Source: Phytohabitans flavus
Lineage (GTDB): Bacteria > Actinomycetota > Actinomycetes > Mycobacteriales > Micromonosporaceae
Direction: 5' to 3'
NCBI RefSeq assembly: GCF_011764545.1
Contig: NZ_AP022870.1
Location: 8,190,001-8,254,000 of the forward strand
DNA length: 64,000 nucleotides
Shown: positions 46,042-55,415 of the stretch, piece after piece
How the letters are laid out: each line of letters starts with the position of its first letter
Position numbering within the stretch: the first letter of the stretch is position 1
The notes under the pieces: generated by a model
Told to the model about the DNA's origin: nothing
Database searches by the model: none
Seen by the model: only the letters and a program-made list of their open reading frames with translations
Program-made: the position numbers and the translations under genes

Positions 46042-47501
46042 CGCAGTCCGTTGACCACGTCGCGCTGTTGCCCGCTTACCTGGCCGCCGGCACCGCCGTA
46101 CTCGTGCTGCTCACCGACCTCATCGTGGCCCGCCGCGCCGCGGTGCTCGCGATGGCCGCGCTCGGCGCGCTCGCCACCGCCGCGGGCGCGATAGCGGTGG
46201 GGGTCGGGGACGACCGCCAGACGTTCTGCGTGCCGGATGCCTGCTCGTTCGTGGCGAATGACCGTTCCGCCCTGATCGCCGCTCTCTTCGCGCTGCTCAC
46301 GCTCGGTGTGATCGGCCTCTCCGCCGCGGCTGTTGCTGGTGGCTCCGCTGGCGCGACCGCTAGGGACGTGCCGCCGGGGGAGTACGCCTTCCTGCTCGCC
46401 TGCTCGATGACCGGCGGCGTGGTGCTCGGCTCGGCCGGTGACCTGATCACGCTGATCGTGGCGCTGGAGACGCTCACCCTGCCGCTGTACGTGCTGGTGG
46501 GCCTGCGCCGCCGCACCGTGGAGAGCGCCGAGGGCGCGGTCACGTTCTTCGTGGTCAGCGTGGTGGCGACCGCCGTGACGCTGCTCGGCGCCGCCCTCTT
46601 GTACGCGGTGAGCGGCCGCGTGCACCTTGCCACCCTCGCAACCGGCCTGCCCGACCTCCCGCTCACCGGCGCCGCGGTGGTGCTGGTGCTGTCGGGGCTG
46701 GCGTTCAAGGTGGCCGCCGTACCGTTTCACGCCTGGGCCCCGGCCGCCTACGACGGCGCCCCGGTCCCGATCGCCGCGTACCTGTCCACCGCCTCGAAGC
46801 TGGGCGGGGTCGTCGCGATCCTGTACGCGGTGGTCGACGGCCTCCGCCCCGCGCTCGACCTCGCCGGGCCGGCCCTCGCGGTACTAGCCGTGCTCACGAT
46901 GACGGTCGGCAACCTTGTCGCCCTCCGGCAGACCCGCATGGTGCGGCTGCTCGCCTGGTCGTCCGTGGCCCAGGCGGGGTACATCCTGGCGCCGCTCGGG
47001 GCGTTCATGCTCGCGGAGGGGCGCACGGGCGAGGCGCTGTCCGTGGCCGTCGCCGCCACCGTGGCGTACACCGTCTTCTATGTGCTCCTTGAGATCGCCG
47101 CCTTCGGCGCGGTGGTGGCGCTGCGCTCCGGCGACGACGGCGGACAGATCGCCGACTACCGAGGCGCCGCGCGTACCCATCCGTGGGTGGGTGCCGCACT
47201 GGTGCTGGCGCTGATCGGCCTCGCCGGCCTGCCCCCGGGCCTGGCCGGGCTCTTCGCCAAGGTCGTGGTGGTGCGCTCGCTGCTCGACGGCGGCGCCGGC
47301 TGGCTGGCCGTGGTCGTCGCGCTCAACGCGGTGATCGGCCTCGCCTACTACGTACGCGTCGCCGCCGTGCTGTACGGGCCGACCCCTACCGAGGGCACCC
47401 GGACCCGGATCCCGTGGGCGGTGGCGGCGGCTCTGGGCGCGGCCACGCTGGCGGTAATAGTGATGGGCTTCGCTCCCCAGCTCGTGCTCGACCTCGCCTG
47501 A
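46038..47501 (+). CDS. nuoN: NADH-quinone oxidoreductase subunit N
   Basis: GTG 46038 gives 487 residues of antiporter-like membrane protein: DLITLIVALETLTLPLYVL, GLAFKVAAVPFHAWAPAAYD (lysine helix) and LLAWSSVAQAGYILAPLGA. It is the last gene of the cluster. No NuoA, D, E, F or G gene lies in the window. Confidence 0.93.
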   Translation: MTQSVDHVALLPAYLAAGTAVLVLLTDLIVARRAAVLAMAALGALATAAGAIAVGVGDDRQTFCVPDACSFVANDRSALIAALFALLTLGVIGLSAAAVAGGSAGATARDVPPGEYAFLLACSMTGGVVLGSAGDLITLIVALETLTLPLYVLVGLRRRTVESAEGAVTFFVVSVVATAVTLLGAALLYAVSGRVHLATLATGLPDLPLTGAAVVLVLSGLAFKVAAVPFHAWAPAAYDGAPVPIAAYLSTASKLGGVVAILYAVVDGLRPALDLAGPALAVLAVLTMTVGNLVALRQTRMVRLLAWSSVAQAGYILAPLGAFMLAEGRTGEALSVAVAATVAYTVFYVLLEIAAFGAVVALRSGDDGGQIADYRGAARTHPWVGAALVLALIGLAGLPPGLAGLFAKVVVVRSLLDGGAGWLAVVVALNAVIGLAYYVRVAAVLYGPTPTEGTRTRIPWAVAAALGAATLAVIVMGFAPQLVLDLA

Positions 47502-47617
47502 CCTCGGCACTTTTCAGCAAGGTCACAGGAATGTGCGGATGATTGGAGGGGCATCAGGTTGTTACGCCTGGTGCCGGGGCCCAGGAGCGGTCCCGGGTCC
47601 TAAAGGAGTGAGTGATC

Positions 47618-48499
47618 GTGCACAGGCACTGGAACGGTCTCAAGACGGCCGCTCTGCTCGGCCTGCTCTCCGGTATCGTCCTGGCTCTTGGTTACTGGTT
47701 CGGCGGCAGCGGTGGACTTGTCATCGCGGTGATCATCGCGTTGGGCATCAACGCCGTCAGCTACTTCTGGTCCGACAAGATCGCGCTGCGGTCGATGCGG
47801 GCCAAGCCGGTCAGCGAGGCTGAGTTCCCCGCCCTGTACCAGATGGTGCGGGAGCTCTCGACGCAGGCGGGCCAGCCGATGCCCCGGCTGTACGTGAGCC
47901 CCACGATGCAGCCCAACGCCTTCGCCACCGGGCGTAACCCGCGTCACGCGGCGGTCGCGGTGACGCAAGGCATCACCCAGATTCTTGACTACCGTGAGCT
48001 GCGTGGCGTCATCGGCCACGAGCTGTCGCACGTGTACAACCGCGACATCTTGATCTCCAGCGTCGCCGGCGCGCTCGCGACCATCATCACCTTCGTCGCG
48101 AACATCGCGCTGTTCCTCCCGCTGGGCGGTGGGGACGACGACGAGGGCGTCAACCCGGCGGTGCTGCTGCTGATGGTGATCCTGGGCCCGATCGCGGCCT
48201 CGGTCATCCAGCTGGCGATCAGCCGGAGCCGTGAGTACCAGGCCGACGCCTCCGGTGCGCGGCTGACCAACGACCCGCTGGCGCTCGCTTCGGCGCTCCG
48301 CAAGATCCACTACGGCGCGCAGAAGCTGCCCCTCCCGCCGGAGGGCCAGCTCACCAGCACCGCGCACCTGATGATCGACAACCCGTTCCGGGGCGGTGGC
48401 ATCGCGTCGCTGTTCTCGACCCACCCGCCGATGGGTGAGCGGGTGCGTCGCCTGGAGGAGATGGCCGCCAACTCCGGCCCGGTGCAGTTCCAGCGGTAG
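47618..48499 (+). CDS. htpX: HtpX-type membrane zinc metalloprotease
   Basis: GTG 47618 is 9 bases after aaaggag; GTG 47612 is too close. The 293-residue protein begins VHRHWNGLKTAALLGLLSG, as in HtpX. Zinc motif GVIGHELSHVYNRD lies near residue 130; further helices and SREYQADASGARL (third ligand) follow. It degrades damaged membrane proteins under stress. The strong terminator at 48512-48549 follows, so it is monocistronic. Confidence 0.94.
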   Translation: MHRHWNGLKTAALLGLLSGIVLALGYWFGGSGGLVIAVIIALGINAVSYFWSDKIALRSMRAKPVSEAEFPALYQMVRELSTQAGQPMPRLYVSPTMQPNAFATGRNPRHAAVAVTQGITQILDYRELRGVIGHELSHVYNRDILISSVAGALATIITFVANIALFLPLGGGDDDEGVNPAVLLLMVILGPIAASVIQLAISRSREYQADASGARLTNDPLALASALRKIHYGAQKLPLPPEGQLTSTAHLMIDNPFRGGGIASLFSTHPPMGERVRRLEEMAANSGPVQFQR

Positions 48500-48511
48500 T
48501 CCGTACCTCTC

Positions 48512-48549
48512 TTTACGGGCCCGGGGGTCACATACCCCGGGCCCGTAAA
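48512..48549 (+). terminator. Strong hairpin terminator after htpX
   Basis: A perfect 15-bp stem (TTTACGGGCCCGGGG 48512-48526 with 48535-48549) with an 8-base loop. It also shields the next gene from read-through. Confidence 0.85.
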
Positions 48550-48619
48550 CGTATGGCCCCTTGCAAGGGATCTTGGTTAGGGTCTGTGGGGCTGTCGGTC
48601 ATTACCAGGGAGGTGCGCT

Positions 48620-49888
48620 GTGGCGGCGCTGCGCCAGTACTCGGCGGTGTGGCGGATCCCCGGGGCACCGCTCCTGCTGGTGGTCGGCATCGTCGCCCGG
48701 CTGGGCATCGGCATGACCCCGCTGGCGCTGCTGCTCCTCGTGGAGGGGACCACCGACCGGTACACGGCGGCTGCGATCGCGGGCGGCATCTACGCGGTGG
48801 CCGGCGCCGCCCTCAGCCCGGTGGCCGGGCGCGTCGCCGACCGGATCGGCCCGTCGCCCGTACTCCTGCTGACCGGCATCGCCCACCCCGTCGCGCTCGG
48901 TGTGCTGCTGGTGGCGAGCCGCATGGACGCGCTGCCGGCCGTCTTCGCGGCGTCAGGTGTGGCGGGCGCCACGTACCCGCCGCTGACGGCCGCCATCCGC
49001 GGTGCCTGGAACGACCTCACCGAGCCCGGCCGTGGCCGCCATCACATCCGCGGCGCGGCGCTTGCCGCGGAGACCACGCTCTTCGAACTCGTCTTCGTGA
49101 TCGGCCCGCTGCTCGTCGCCGGCTTCGTGCTCTTCGCCACTCCGGCGGCCGCCATCGTGGGCGCAGCCGTCCTCACGCTGGTCGGCACGGTGGTCGTCGC
49201 CCGCGGCAGGATCATGCGCGACTGGCGCCCACACCCGGCCGGGGAGCACACCCGCGGCCTCGGCCCGCTGCGGATCAGCGGCTTTCCCGCGCTCCTCGTG
49301 TGCGTGTCCGGCCTCGGCGTGGCGTTCGGCGCCGCCGGGGTGATCGTTCCCGCGTACGCGAGCCGGCACAGCGACGGCGACAGCCTCGGCGGCCTGCTGC
49401 TCGCGGTCTGGGCGGTGGGCAGCGCCGCCGGCGGCTTCTGGTTTGGCACCCGCCCACCGGTACGCAACCAGGCGAGGCAGTTTTCGCTGCTGCTCGCGGC
49501 GCTGGCGACGACGTTCGCGCTGTACGCCGTCATGCCGCACCCACTCGCGCTCGGCATCGCCCTGGTCGCGGGCGGCGCCACGATCGCGCCGGCTCTCACG
49601 CTCGAAAACAACATGGTGGGCCGCATCGCGCCGGTCACCATGCTGAACGAGGCGTACACCTGGGTCATCACCGTCGCGGTCGCCTCTGCCGCGGTAGGTG
49701 GCTCGGTGTCCGGGCTGATCGTCGACCAGCCCGGAGGCGTCCCGTGGGCGTTCCTTTTCGCCGGCGCCGCGGTGGGCGTCGCGGCGGTGGTGGCCGGACT
49801 CCCGGCCGGCTCGATAGCCCGGGCCGACGCCCAAGCGACGGCCCGGATCGACCAGGCGGTGGCGGCGACGGCTACCGGTAGTTCGTGA
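48620..49888 (+). CDS. MFS transporter
   Basis: GTG 48620 follows ggaggt. The 422-residue protein has about 12 helices and the loop 2-3 motif GRVADRIGPSPVLLLTG, as in drug/sugar exporters of the MFS. No regulator lies next to it and the substrate is unknown. It overlaps the convergent yajQ-like gene by 17 bases. Confidence 0.88.
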   Translation: MAALRQYSAVWRIPGAPLLLVVGIVARLGIGMTPLALLLLVEGTTDRYTAAAIAGGIYAVAGAALSPVAGRVADRIGPSPVLLLTGIAHPVALGVLLVASRMDALPAVFAASGVAGATYPPLTAAIRGAWNDLTEPGRGRHHIRGAALAAETTLFELVFVIGPLLVAGFVLFATPAAAIVGAAVLTLVGTVVVARGRIMRDWRPHPAGEHTRGLGPLRISGFPALLVCVSGLGVAFGAAGVIVPAYASRHSDGDSLGGLLLAVWAVGSAAGGFWFGTRPPVRNQARQFSLLLAALATTFALYAVMPHPLALGIALVAGGATIAPALTLENNMVGRIAPVTMLNEAYTWVITVAVASAAVGGSVSGLIVDQPGGVPWAFLFAGAAVGVAAVVAGLPAGSIARADAQATARIDQAVAATATGSS

Positions 49889-50366
49889 ACTGGAGGGCGA
49901 TCCCGAAGTCGGACGACTTGAGCAGGCTGATCACGGCCTGAAGGTCGTCCTTCTTCTTGCCGGTGACGCGCAGCATGTCGCCCTGGATCTGCGCCTGGAC
50001 GCCCTTCGGCCCCTCGTCGCGGATCGCCTTGCTGATCGCCTTGGCCTTCTCCTGGTCGATGCCCTGGATGATCTTGCAGTCGATCTTCGACGTCTTACCC
50101 GACGTCCGCGGCTCGCCCGCGTCCAGTGCCTTGAGCGAAATGTTGCGCTTGACCAGCTTGTCCTTGAACACCTCGAGCGCCGCCCGGACCCGGTCCTCGG
50201 TCTCCGCCTGGAGGCTGACCGCCTCCTCGCCCGACCAGGAGATCTCCGCGCCCGTGCCGCGGAAGTCGAAGCGCGTGGTGAGCTCCTTCTCCGCCTGTCG
50301 GAGGGCGTTGTCGACCTCCTGCCGGTCGACCTTGCTGACGACGTCGAACGACGGGTTGGCTGCCAT
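49872..50366 (-). CDS. YajQ family cyclic-di-GMP/nucleotide-binding protein
   Basis: The 164-residue protein starts MAANPSFDVVSKVDRQEVDN, with TTRFDFRGTGAEI, DCKIIQGIDQEKAKAI and the end SSDFGIALQFTNYR, all diagnostic of YajQ/DUF520. Members bind c-di-GMP or RNA; the role in actinomycetes is unknown. Confidence 0.95.
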   Translation of the reverse strand: MAANPSFDVVSKVDRQEVDNALRQAEKELTTRFDFRGTGAEISWSGEEAVSLQAETEDRVRAALEVFKDKLVKRNISLKALDAGEPRTSGKTSKIDCKIIQGIDQEKAKAISKAIRDEGPKGVQAQIQGDMLRVTGKKKDDLQAVISLLKSSDFGIALQFTNYR

Positions 50367-50503
50367 AGGTCATGCTCCTGCTTTGTGGCGATATGAAGGT
50401 GTTCCGGGGCCAGTGACCCCCTGACCGTACCCGGTTGCGAGACCGCCCACCGCAACCGCTATCCTTGCTTGCGCTGCTGCGATCACCGCAGCGGCACGCC
50501 CTA

Positions 50504-50584
50504 GGCGGGTTGCCCGAGCGGCCAATGGGAGCGGACTGTAAATCCGTCGCGAAAGCTTCAGAGGTTCGAATCCTCTACCCGCCA
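50504..50584 (+). tRNA. tRNA-Tyr (GTA)
   Basis: The acceptor stem GGCGGGT (50504-50510) pairs with ACCCGCC (50577-50583), with discriminator A at 50584. The anticodon GTA is at 50538-50540 in ACTGTAAATCC. A long variable arm follows, as expected for class II tRNA-Tyr. The T arm is GAGGTTCGAATCCTC. CCA is not encoded. Its 3' end faces the mobile-element genes, the usual orientation for an attachment site. Confidence 0.95.
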
Positions 50585-50598
50585 CACCTAGGGAATAA

Positions 50599-50633
50599 CG
50601 GCCCCGGACCAGCCCGAACGCTGGCCGGGGCCG
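50599..50633 (+). terminator. Hairpin terminator after tRNA-Tyr
   Basis: CGGCCCCGG (50599-50607) pairs with CCGGGGCCG (50625-50633), with an inner AGC/GCT pairing. GATCTTGTT follows. Confidence 0.75.
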
Positions 50634-51434
50634 ATCTTGTTAGGTCCGGGCGTGTCCAGCTCCGTCCGGCCGTCTACGGCGTGTTGTGGGCAGATAGTGG
50701 GCGGGTTGATCTTGTCCCTGACCTGCGCCTTCCCAGCCATCCCGTCCGCCGTCGACCCACCCTGCGGGGAGCGGGCCAGCCCCAGGGCGACAAGGTGGAG
50801 CGCCCCACCGGACGAACGACCTTGTCGCCCTGGGGCTGGTCTGCTCGGCTCTGCCTGGGTCGACGGTGGGCGGGATGGCGTCGCCACCTCCCGGGGCCGG
50901 AAGCGCCTGGGGTGTGGTTCTGGTAGCGGGCGGCGTGAGCGCGGCTCTCCGGGCCGCTGGGGTGGTTTCCCGCCCCGGCCGCGGAGCGGTCCGGGGCGGC
51001 TTCCCGCCGGCGCGGGCTGCCGCGCTCGCGCCGCCCGCAGGGCGGCGCCTTGATCCCAAAGAGACCAATTCGGCAGCGTTTGGCGGCTAGCCCTCGCGCG
51101 CTGGCTGAGTCCTCCGCGCGTCGATGTATAGGCGCGTATCGGGCAAGCAACGACACCGCAGCACGCAGAACGCGGCCTAGTCGTCGAAGAGATCGGCAGT
51201 CGAATCCCCACGCCGAGAGGTCGCTGGCGTGGTGGCTGAGGCGCTGCTTGGCCAGCCGCATCGCCCTTGCGGCGTGGGGTGCAGCTTCCCGAGCGGCGTC
51301 GTCTAAGATCGCTGCTATGAGCAGCTGAGGTACCGGTCCCAGTATTGTCGGACCGGCCTCCTAGGGTAGCGCCAGCTGGAGGGGAGCAACGGCGGAGCGA
51401 GACGCGTGGAGGGACGAGTTGTGGCAGGCTGTTG
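50634..51434. other. 800-base noncoding region between tRNA-Tyr and the methylase gene
   Basis: No convincing coding frame is seen. The left half holds the 59-base-arm inverted repeat. 50930-51060 is GC-rich with repeated CGCCCGCAGG-like words. 51061-51434 becomes gradually less GC-rich. If an element is integrated in the tRNA, its left end starts here. No copy of the tRNA 3' end is found elsewhere in the window. Confidence 0.55.
50737..50878. repeat. Large inverted repeat (59-base arms)
   Basis: The inner arms pair perfectly over 20 bp (50776-50795 with 50820-50839, core CCCCAGGGCGACAAGG). The outer arms pair over 23 bp with two mismatches (50737-50759 with 50856-50878, core CGTCGACCCA). 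They are separated by equal 16-base unpaired segments around a 24-base loop. The transcript or single strand would fold into one long hairpin. Confidence 0.8.
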
Positions 51435-54400
51435 GTGAACACGACCTCCGGTAGCCGTCTCCTCGACGCGGTCTACGAGGGCCTTGACTACCAGCGTGGA
51501 CGTCTACTTCAGGCGACGCCCTCGCCTGGCGCCGCCGTCTCAGTCGAGGACTGGGTTGACGTCGGTGACTGGCTCTTGCTAGCAAGCCGCATGGGTGCAG
51601 ACCGCCTCTTCTTCGTAGAGGAAGATCCCGTCCTCGTATTCACCGCGCTGCCGGACAATGCGTCGTTGCACCAAATTGTGGAGGCTTACAAGCAAGCATG
51701 GTGTCTCACAGGACCACGGTATCTGTTTCTCGCTACAGGTGACGAGGTCCGCGTCTACAGCCTGTCTCAGCCACCACCGAAAGATCTCAGCGCGTGGGTT
51801 CGGTTCGAGCCCCTTCGAATCGTGACATCTTCCGTGCAGATCGTAGAGGTCCTGCGGGAATTCCAGCGTGACCAAATAGAGAGTGGTCAAATCTTCCTCA
51901 ACGCCGAAGGTGCTGGTCGTGGGCGTGCGGATGCGACACTACTACGAGATATCTCCGCAGCATCGCAGCGACTCGTGGAAACTGGCTTGGACCTTCGCAC
52001 AGCCCACGGTCTGATAGAGCGCCTAATTCTGGTTAGATATCTTGAGGACCGTGGAGTGATCACCTCAGAGTATCTTAAGGAAGTAGCAGGAGGTCGTAAG
52101 CGATGGAACCGCCTCCTTGATCGCGATGTCGAGCGCCCAAACCTTGGCACCCCAAGCGTCTTTCTTCGTGTGCTGTCCGATATTCGACTTACTAACGCGG
52201 TATTCGCTCGCCTTGAACGCGATTTCAATGGCGACCTGTTCGCCTTGACTGATCATGAACAAGTTGTAATTCAACAGCGACATTTGGATGTTGCGCAACG
52301 CCTGTTAAGCGGGGGCACCGACACCGAGGACGTCCTTTTCCTCTGGGCCTACGATTTCAGTGTCGTCCCTACTAGCTTGATCAGCAACATGTATGAGCAG
52401 TTCTATCATGACGAAATCAATCCAGACAAGGCAACAGGCACACACTACACGCCAGCCGAGCTTGTGCAATTTGCGTTGGCACAGACACTTACTCCGGAGA
52501 CTCTCCGTCGGACGCCGAGGGTAATTGATCCAGCGTGTGGGTCCGGTGCCTTCTTGGTGGAGGCTTATCGTTACTTGGTTCGCTTCAGCGCATCTGTGGC
52601 AGCCAGGTCACTTACGCCAGCCGAATTGCGGCGGATACTTGTCGAACAAGTTGCGGGCATTGACACAAATCCTGAGGCCATTCGCCTGGCTGCCTTTAGT
52701 CTCTACGTGGCGTTCCTGAACTATCAAACACCCCAAGATATTCGTCTCGCAGGACCTCTGCCGAGGTTAGTCTGGTCTGGGGCCTCCGATTCGCCTGGTT
52801 CGCTCGTGATAGTGGACGCCTTCACTCGGAGCAGAGCCAAAGGTGGTGACGGGCAGGGCACGCTCGTATCGTTTGAGCGCGACGCACTACCTTGGCCGGA
52901 CGGCCACTTTGATGTCGTAATTGGGAATCCTCCTTGGACCGAGCCGCCGAGTAAGCGAAACCCGGTCCTAGAAAGATGGCTAAGCGACGGCGGGTTCTCC
53001 GTCGGCGAACGCAATCCTTCGCAAGCATTCATGTGGCGTTCCCTGGCGTTGCTAAAGCCTGATGGCGTAGGAACCCTGCTCGTCGGTGCGACGGCCTTCC
53101 TTAACTCCCGAGGACCTTCGCGGATTTTTCTCGGATCTTGGCTTGATCATGTGCGTTTACGAATTCTCGTAAATTTTACCGACGTGAGAGGCGTGTTCTT
53201 CTCACGCGCCGTTGCGCCGTTCTATTTGGTGTCGTTTACGCCGGGTAAGGCGATTAACAGTAAAGACACGGATGAGTCTCCGGTTGAGTACTACTCAGCT
53301 CGGCCTTCAAGTGTCCTAGACCGGACTCACTCAATGGCGTTTGCTCGACTCGACCGCCGTCTTGTTATTCAGCGATCGTTGCGAGAGAAGCCCTATATCT
53401 GGAAGGTCTACGGCTGGGGCAACCACAATGACGCCGCGCTCATGACACGCCTTGATTCGGAGCAGACACTTGCGGACTTGGTACCTCTGTCGCACAAGCC
53501 GGGCTATGGGTACCAACGAGGTTTGAAGGCTCCGTCTGCCGCTCTACGTGGCCTTAGGTCCTTAAGGACTTTCAAGCCTTGGGGTGTGCTCGAAGATAGC
53601 TGGTTTGAGAGTAAGCCAAGCGGCGTCAAGCGGGATCCTTCCGATGAGATCTATCGCGGACAACGTATTGTTGTCACACAAGGAGTGAAGGCGGGCTTCG
53701 GCCCTCTCGCTCGTCTAGCGACAGAAGACTTCTCCTTCCGGCATATCATTTATGCCCTGCCGCTCCGGGGTGTGCCGCCGTGGGTAGCTAAGGTTGTGCT
53801 TGCCACCCTGCTTTCCTCTCTCGGCCGTTATCGATTGTTTATGCTATCTGGGTCATGGGGCGTTTGGCATGATTGTGTTTACATCGAAGACGTGTTGCGG
53901 CTTCCAATTCGGCTTCCGAAAGAGGGGACGAGCGAGTTCAGCGTCTGGTCACAGCGGTTGACCAGCTTGCGGAAGCAACCGACGAGCCGATGGAGGACGG
54001 GCTTTTCTCATTAATTAGCCTTGAGCGAGGCGCTGGAGGGCTGCGTCCGTCTGCTCAGGAGGTTTTGTCGCGGATCGACGATGCGCTTTTCGACGTCTTC
54101 GAGCTAACAGATGGAGAGCGGGATCTGGTTCGCGACTTCTTCGCTTATACTCTTCCGCTTAATCAATTAAGAGCCAATTCGTCGGCACTTGGCCCCGTAG
54201 GTCCTGCCAAACTTGAGGTCGGCCTCTATGAAGACCTAGACAGATTGGGCGAGCACCCGCTGGCGACATATCTTCGCGTTTTCCTTGGCAAGTGGTCAGC
54301 CGTACTTCCGCAGGGCGGCGAGTTCGCCTGGGTAGTCACCGCCGGCCTCGATATTCCCGCTATCATGGTCGCCTTGGTCCCTACGCGCAGGGGCGAACTG

Positions 54401-54628
54401 CCGGACAGTGTTGCCGTCGATGCCAGTTGGCGTTCGCTTATGAGGAGGTTTGCTGCGGCTGCGGGCGAAGACCGGGGCGGACGCGTCCTAACTGAGGGCG
54501 TTGTTCGTGCCGTTACAGACACTGAGATTTTGGTACTTAAGCGGAATGAGCGTCGGCTCTGGTCGGCTAGCGCTGCTCGCGAGGACGCAGAAGCTACGAT
54601 GTTCCGTGTAGCAGTGGCGGGCCGGTAG
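51435..54628 (+). CDS. N-6 adenine-type DNA methyltransferase, Eco57I/type IIG-like (frameshifted)
   Basis: The large protein has an N-terminal part (ADRLFFVEEDPVLVFTALPD, PRYLFLATGDEVRVYSL) resembling the nuclease-like N-termini of type I/IIG enzymes, a helical linker, and the methylase core with THYTPAELVQFAL, DPACGSGAFLVEAYRYL (SAM) and DVVIGNPPW (catalytic). A target-recognition-like region follows. The frame ends at 54014. Adding one G at the GGGG run 53924-53927 gives RLPKEGDERVQRLVTAVDQ and continues to 54628, 1064 residues. The start is unsure: GTG 51435 is chosen, TTG 51345 is possible. Third codon positions are far less GC-rich than around it, a sign of transfer. Confidence 0.82.
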
Positions 54629-55346
54629 TGCCGGCCTTCTCGATCATGGACTTGGACCCGTGGCGCGCACACGAAGAACTCGTCCTAGCTATCTTGCGAG
54701 AGGCGCTGAGTCGCTTATCGGTAGAGACGGGTTGGTATGGTGCCGGAGAGCTGGACATAAATCGTAGGCTTTACCAGCTTTTCGTAGTGGTAAATCGAGA
54801 AAGAGCGCTCCGCGGGGAACGCTCTCTCGATCACTCCCCGCAGTACGACGCAGGTATACCGCCGCACGTTGACGATCCAAAGCTCGCTCCGCATGAGTAT
54901 AAGCGACCAGACTTTCAAGTATCGCTTTGTGATCACTTGAGTCACGACTCTTCTAACTGGGTTCGCCATTACACCGTGGAATGTAAGAGACTGCATCCCC
55001 GTGAAGGGGAAGGGACTTCGTAGAGCAGTACGTTTCTCAAGGCGTTAAGCGATACATCGACCCGCAGCACAAGTACGGGCTCCGGACACGCAGCGGAGCG
55101 ATGGTGGGGTATTTGCAGAGCTTGGCGTATGAGGTCGCACTGGAAGGAGTCAACTCACACGTTACGAAGCTCCCGCTGGCGGAATTGCAGTTGTGTCAGC
55201 CGGCATCGTATGATCCTTACATCCTTGATCACGAGTTCGAGCGATCCTTTCCTGAACTCAGTTTTCGCCTTACGCACCTGTGGACTGCTATGCAATCTGC
55301 GATTGATACCGATACTGCTGCGGGAGCCTCCGCCTCGGCGAACTAA
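54628..55346 (+). CDS. PD-(D/E)XK-like protein next to the methylase (frameshifted)
   Basis: GTG 54628 overlaps the methylase stop (TAGTG), so the two are coupled. KRPDFQVSLCDH followed 20 residues later by RHYTVECKRLH gives the PD...ExK spacing of the PD-(D/E)XK nuclease fold. The frame closes at 55023. One G added to GGG 55012-55014 gives EGEGDFVEQYVSQGVKRYID and the gene then runs to 55346, 239 residues. It is probably the cutting partner of the methylase, or a recognition subunit. No known family name can be given with certainty. Same low-GC character as the methylase. Confidence 0.68.
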
Positions 55347-55415
55347 CGCGATGGCGTAGTTTGTCGGCGGGCTCTGGCGAGCGGCGGAAGCTTGGAATCG
55401 GACGCCCTTCTGGTG

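Noticed and set aside
51061..51344. A tRNA fragment near GCAGTCGAATCCCC
   Set aside because: Only a T-loop-like word is present, with no pairing stem or acceptor end.
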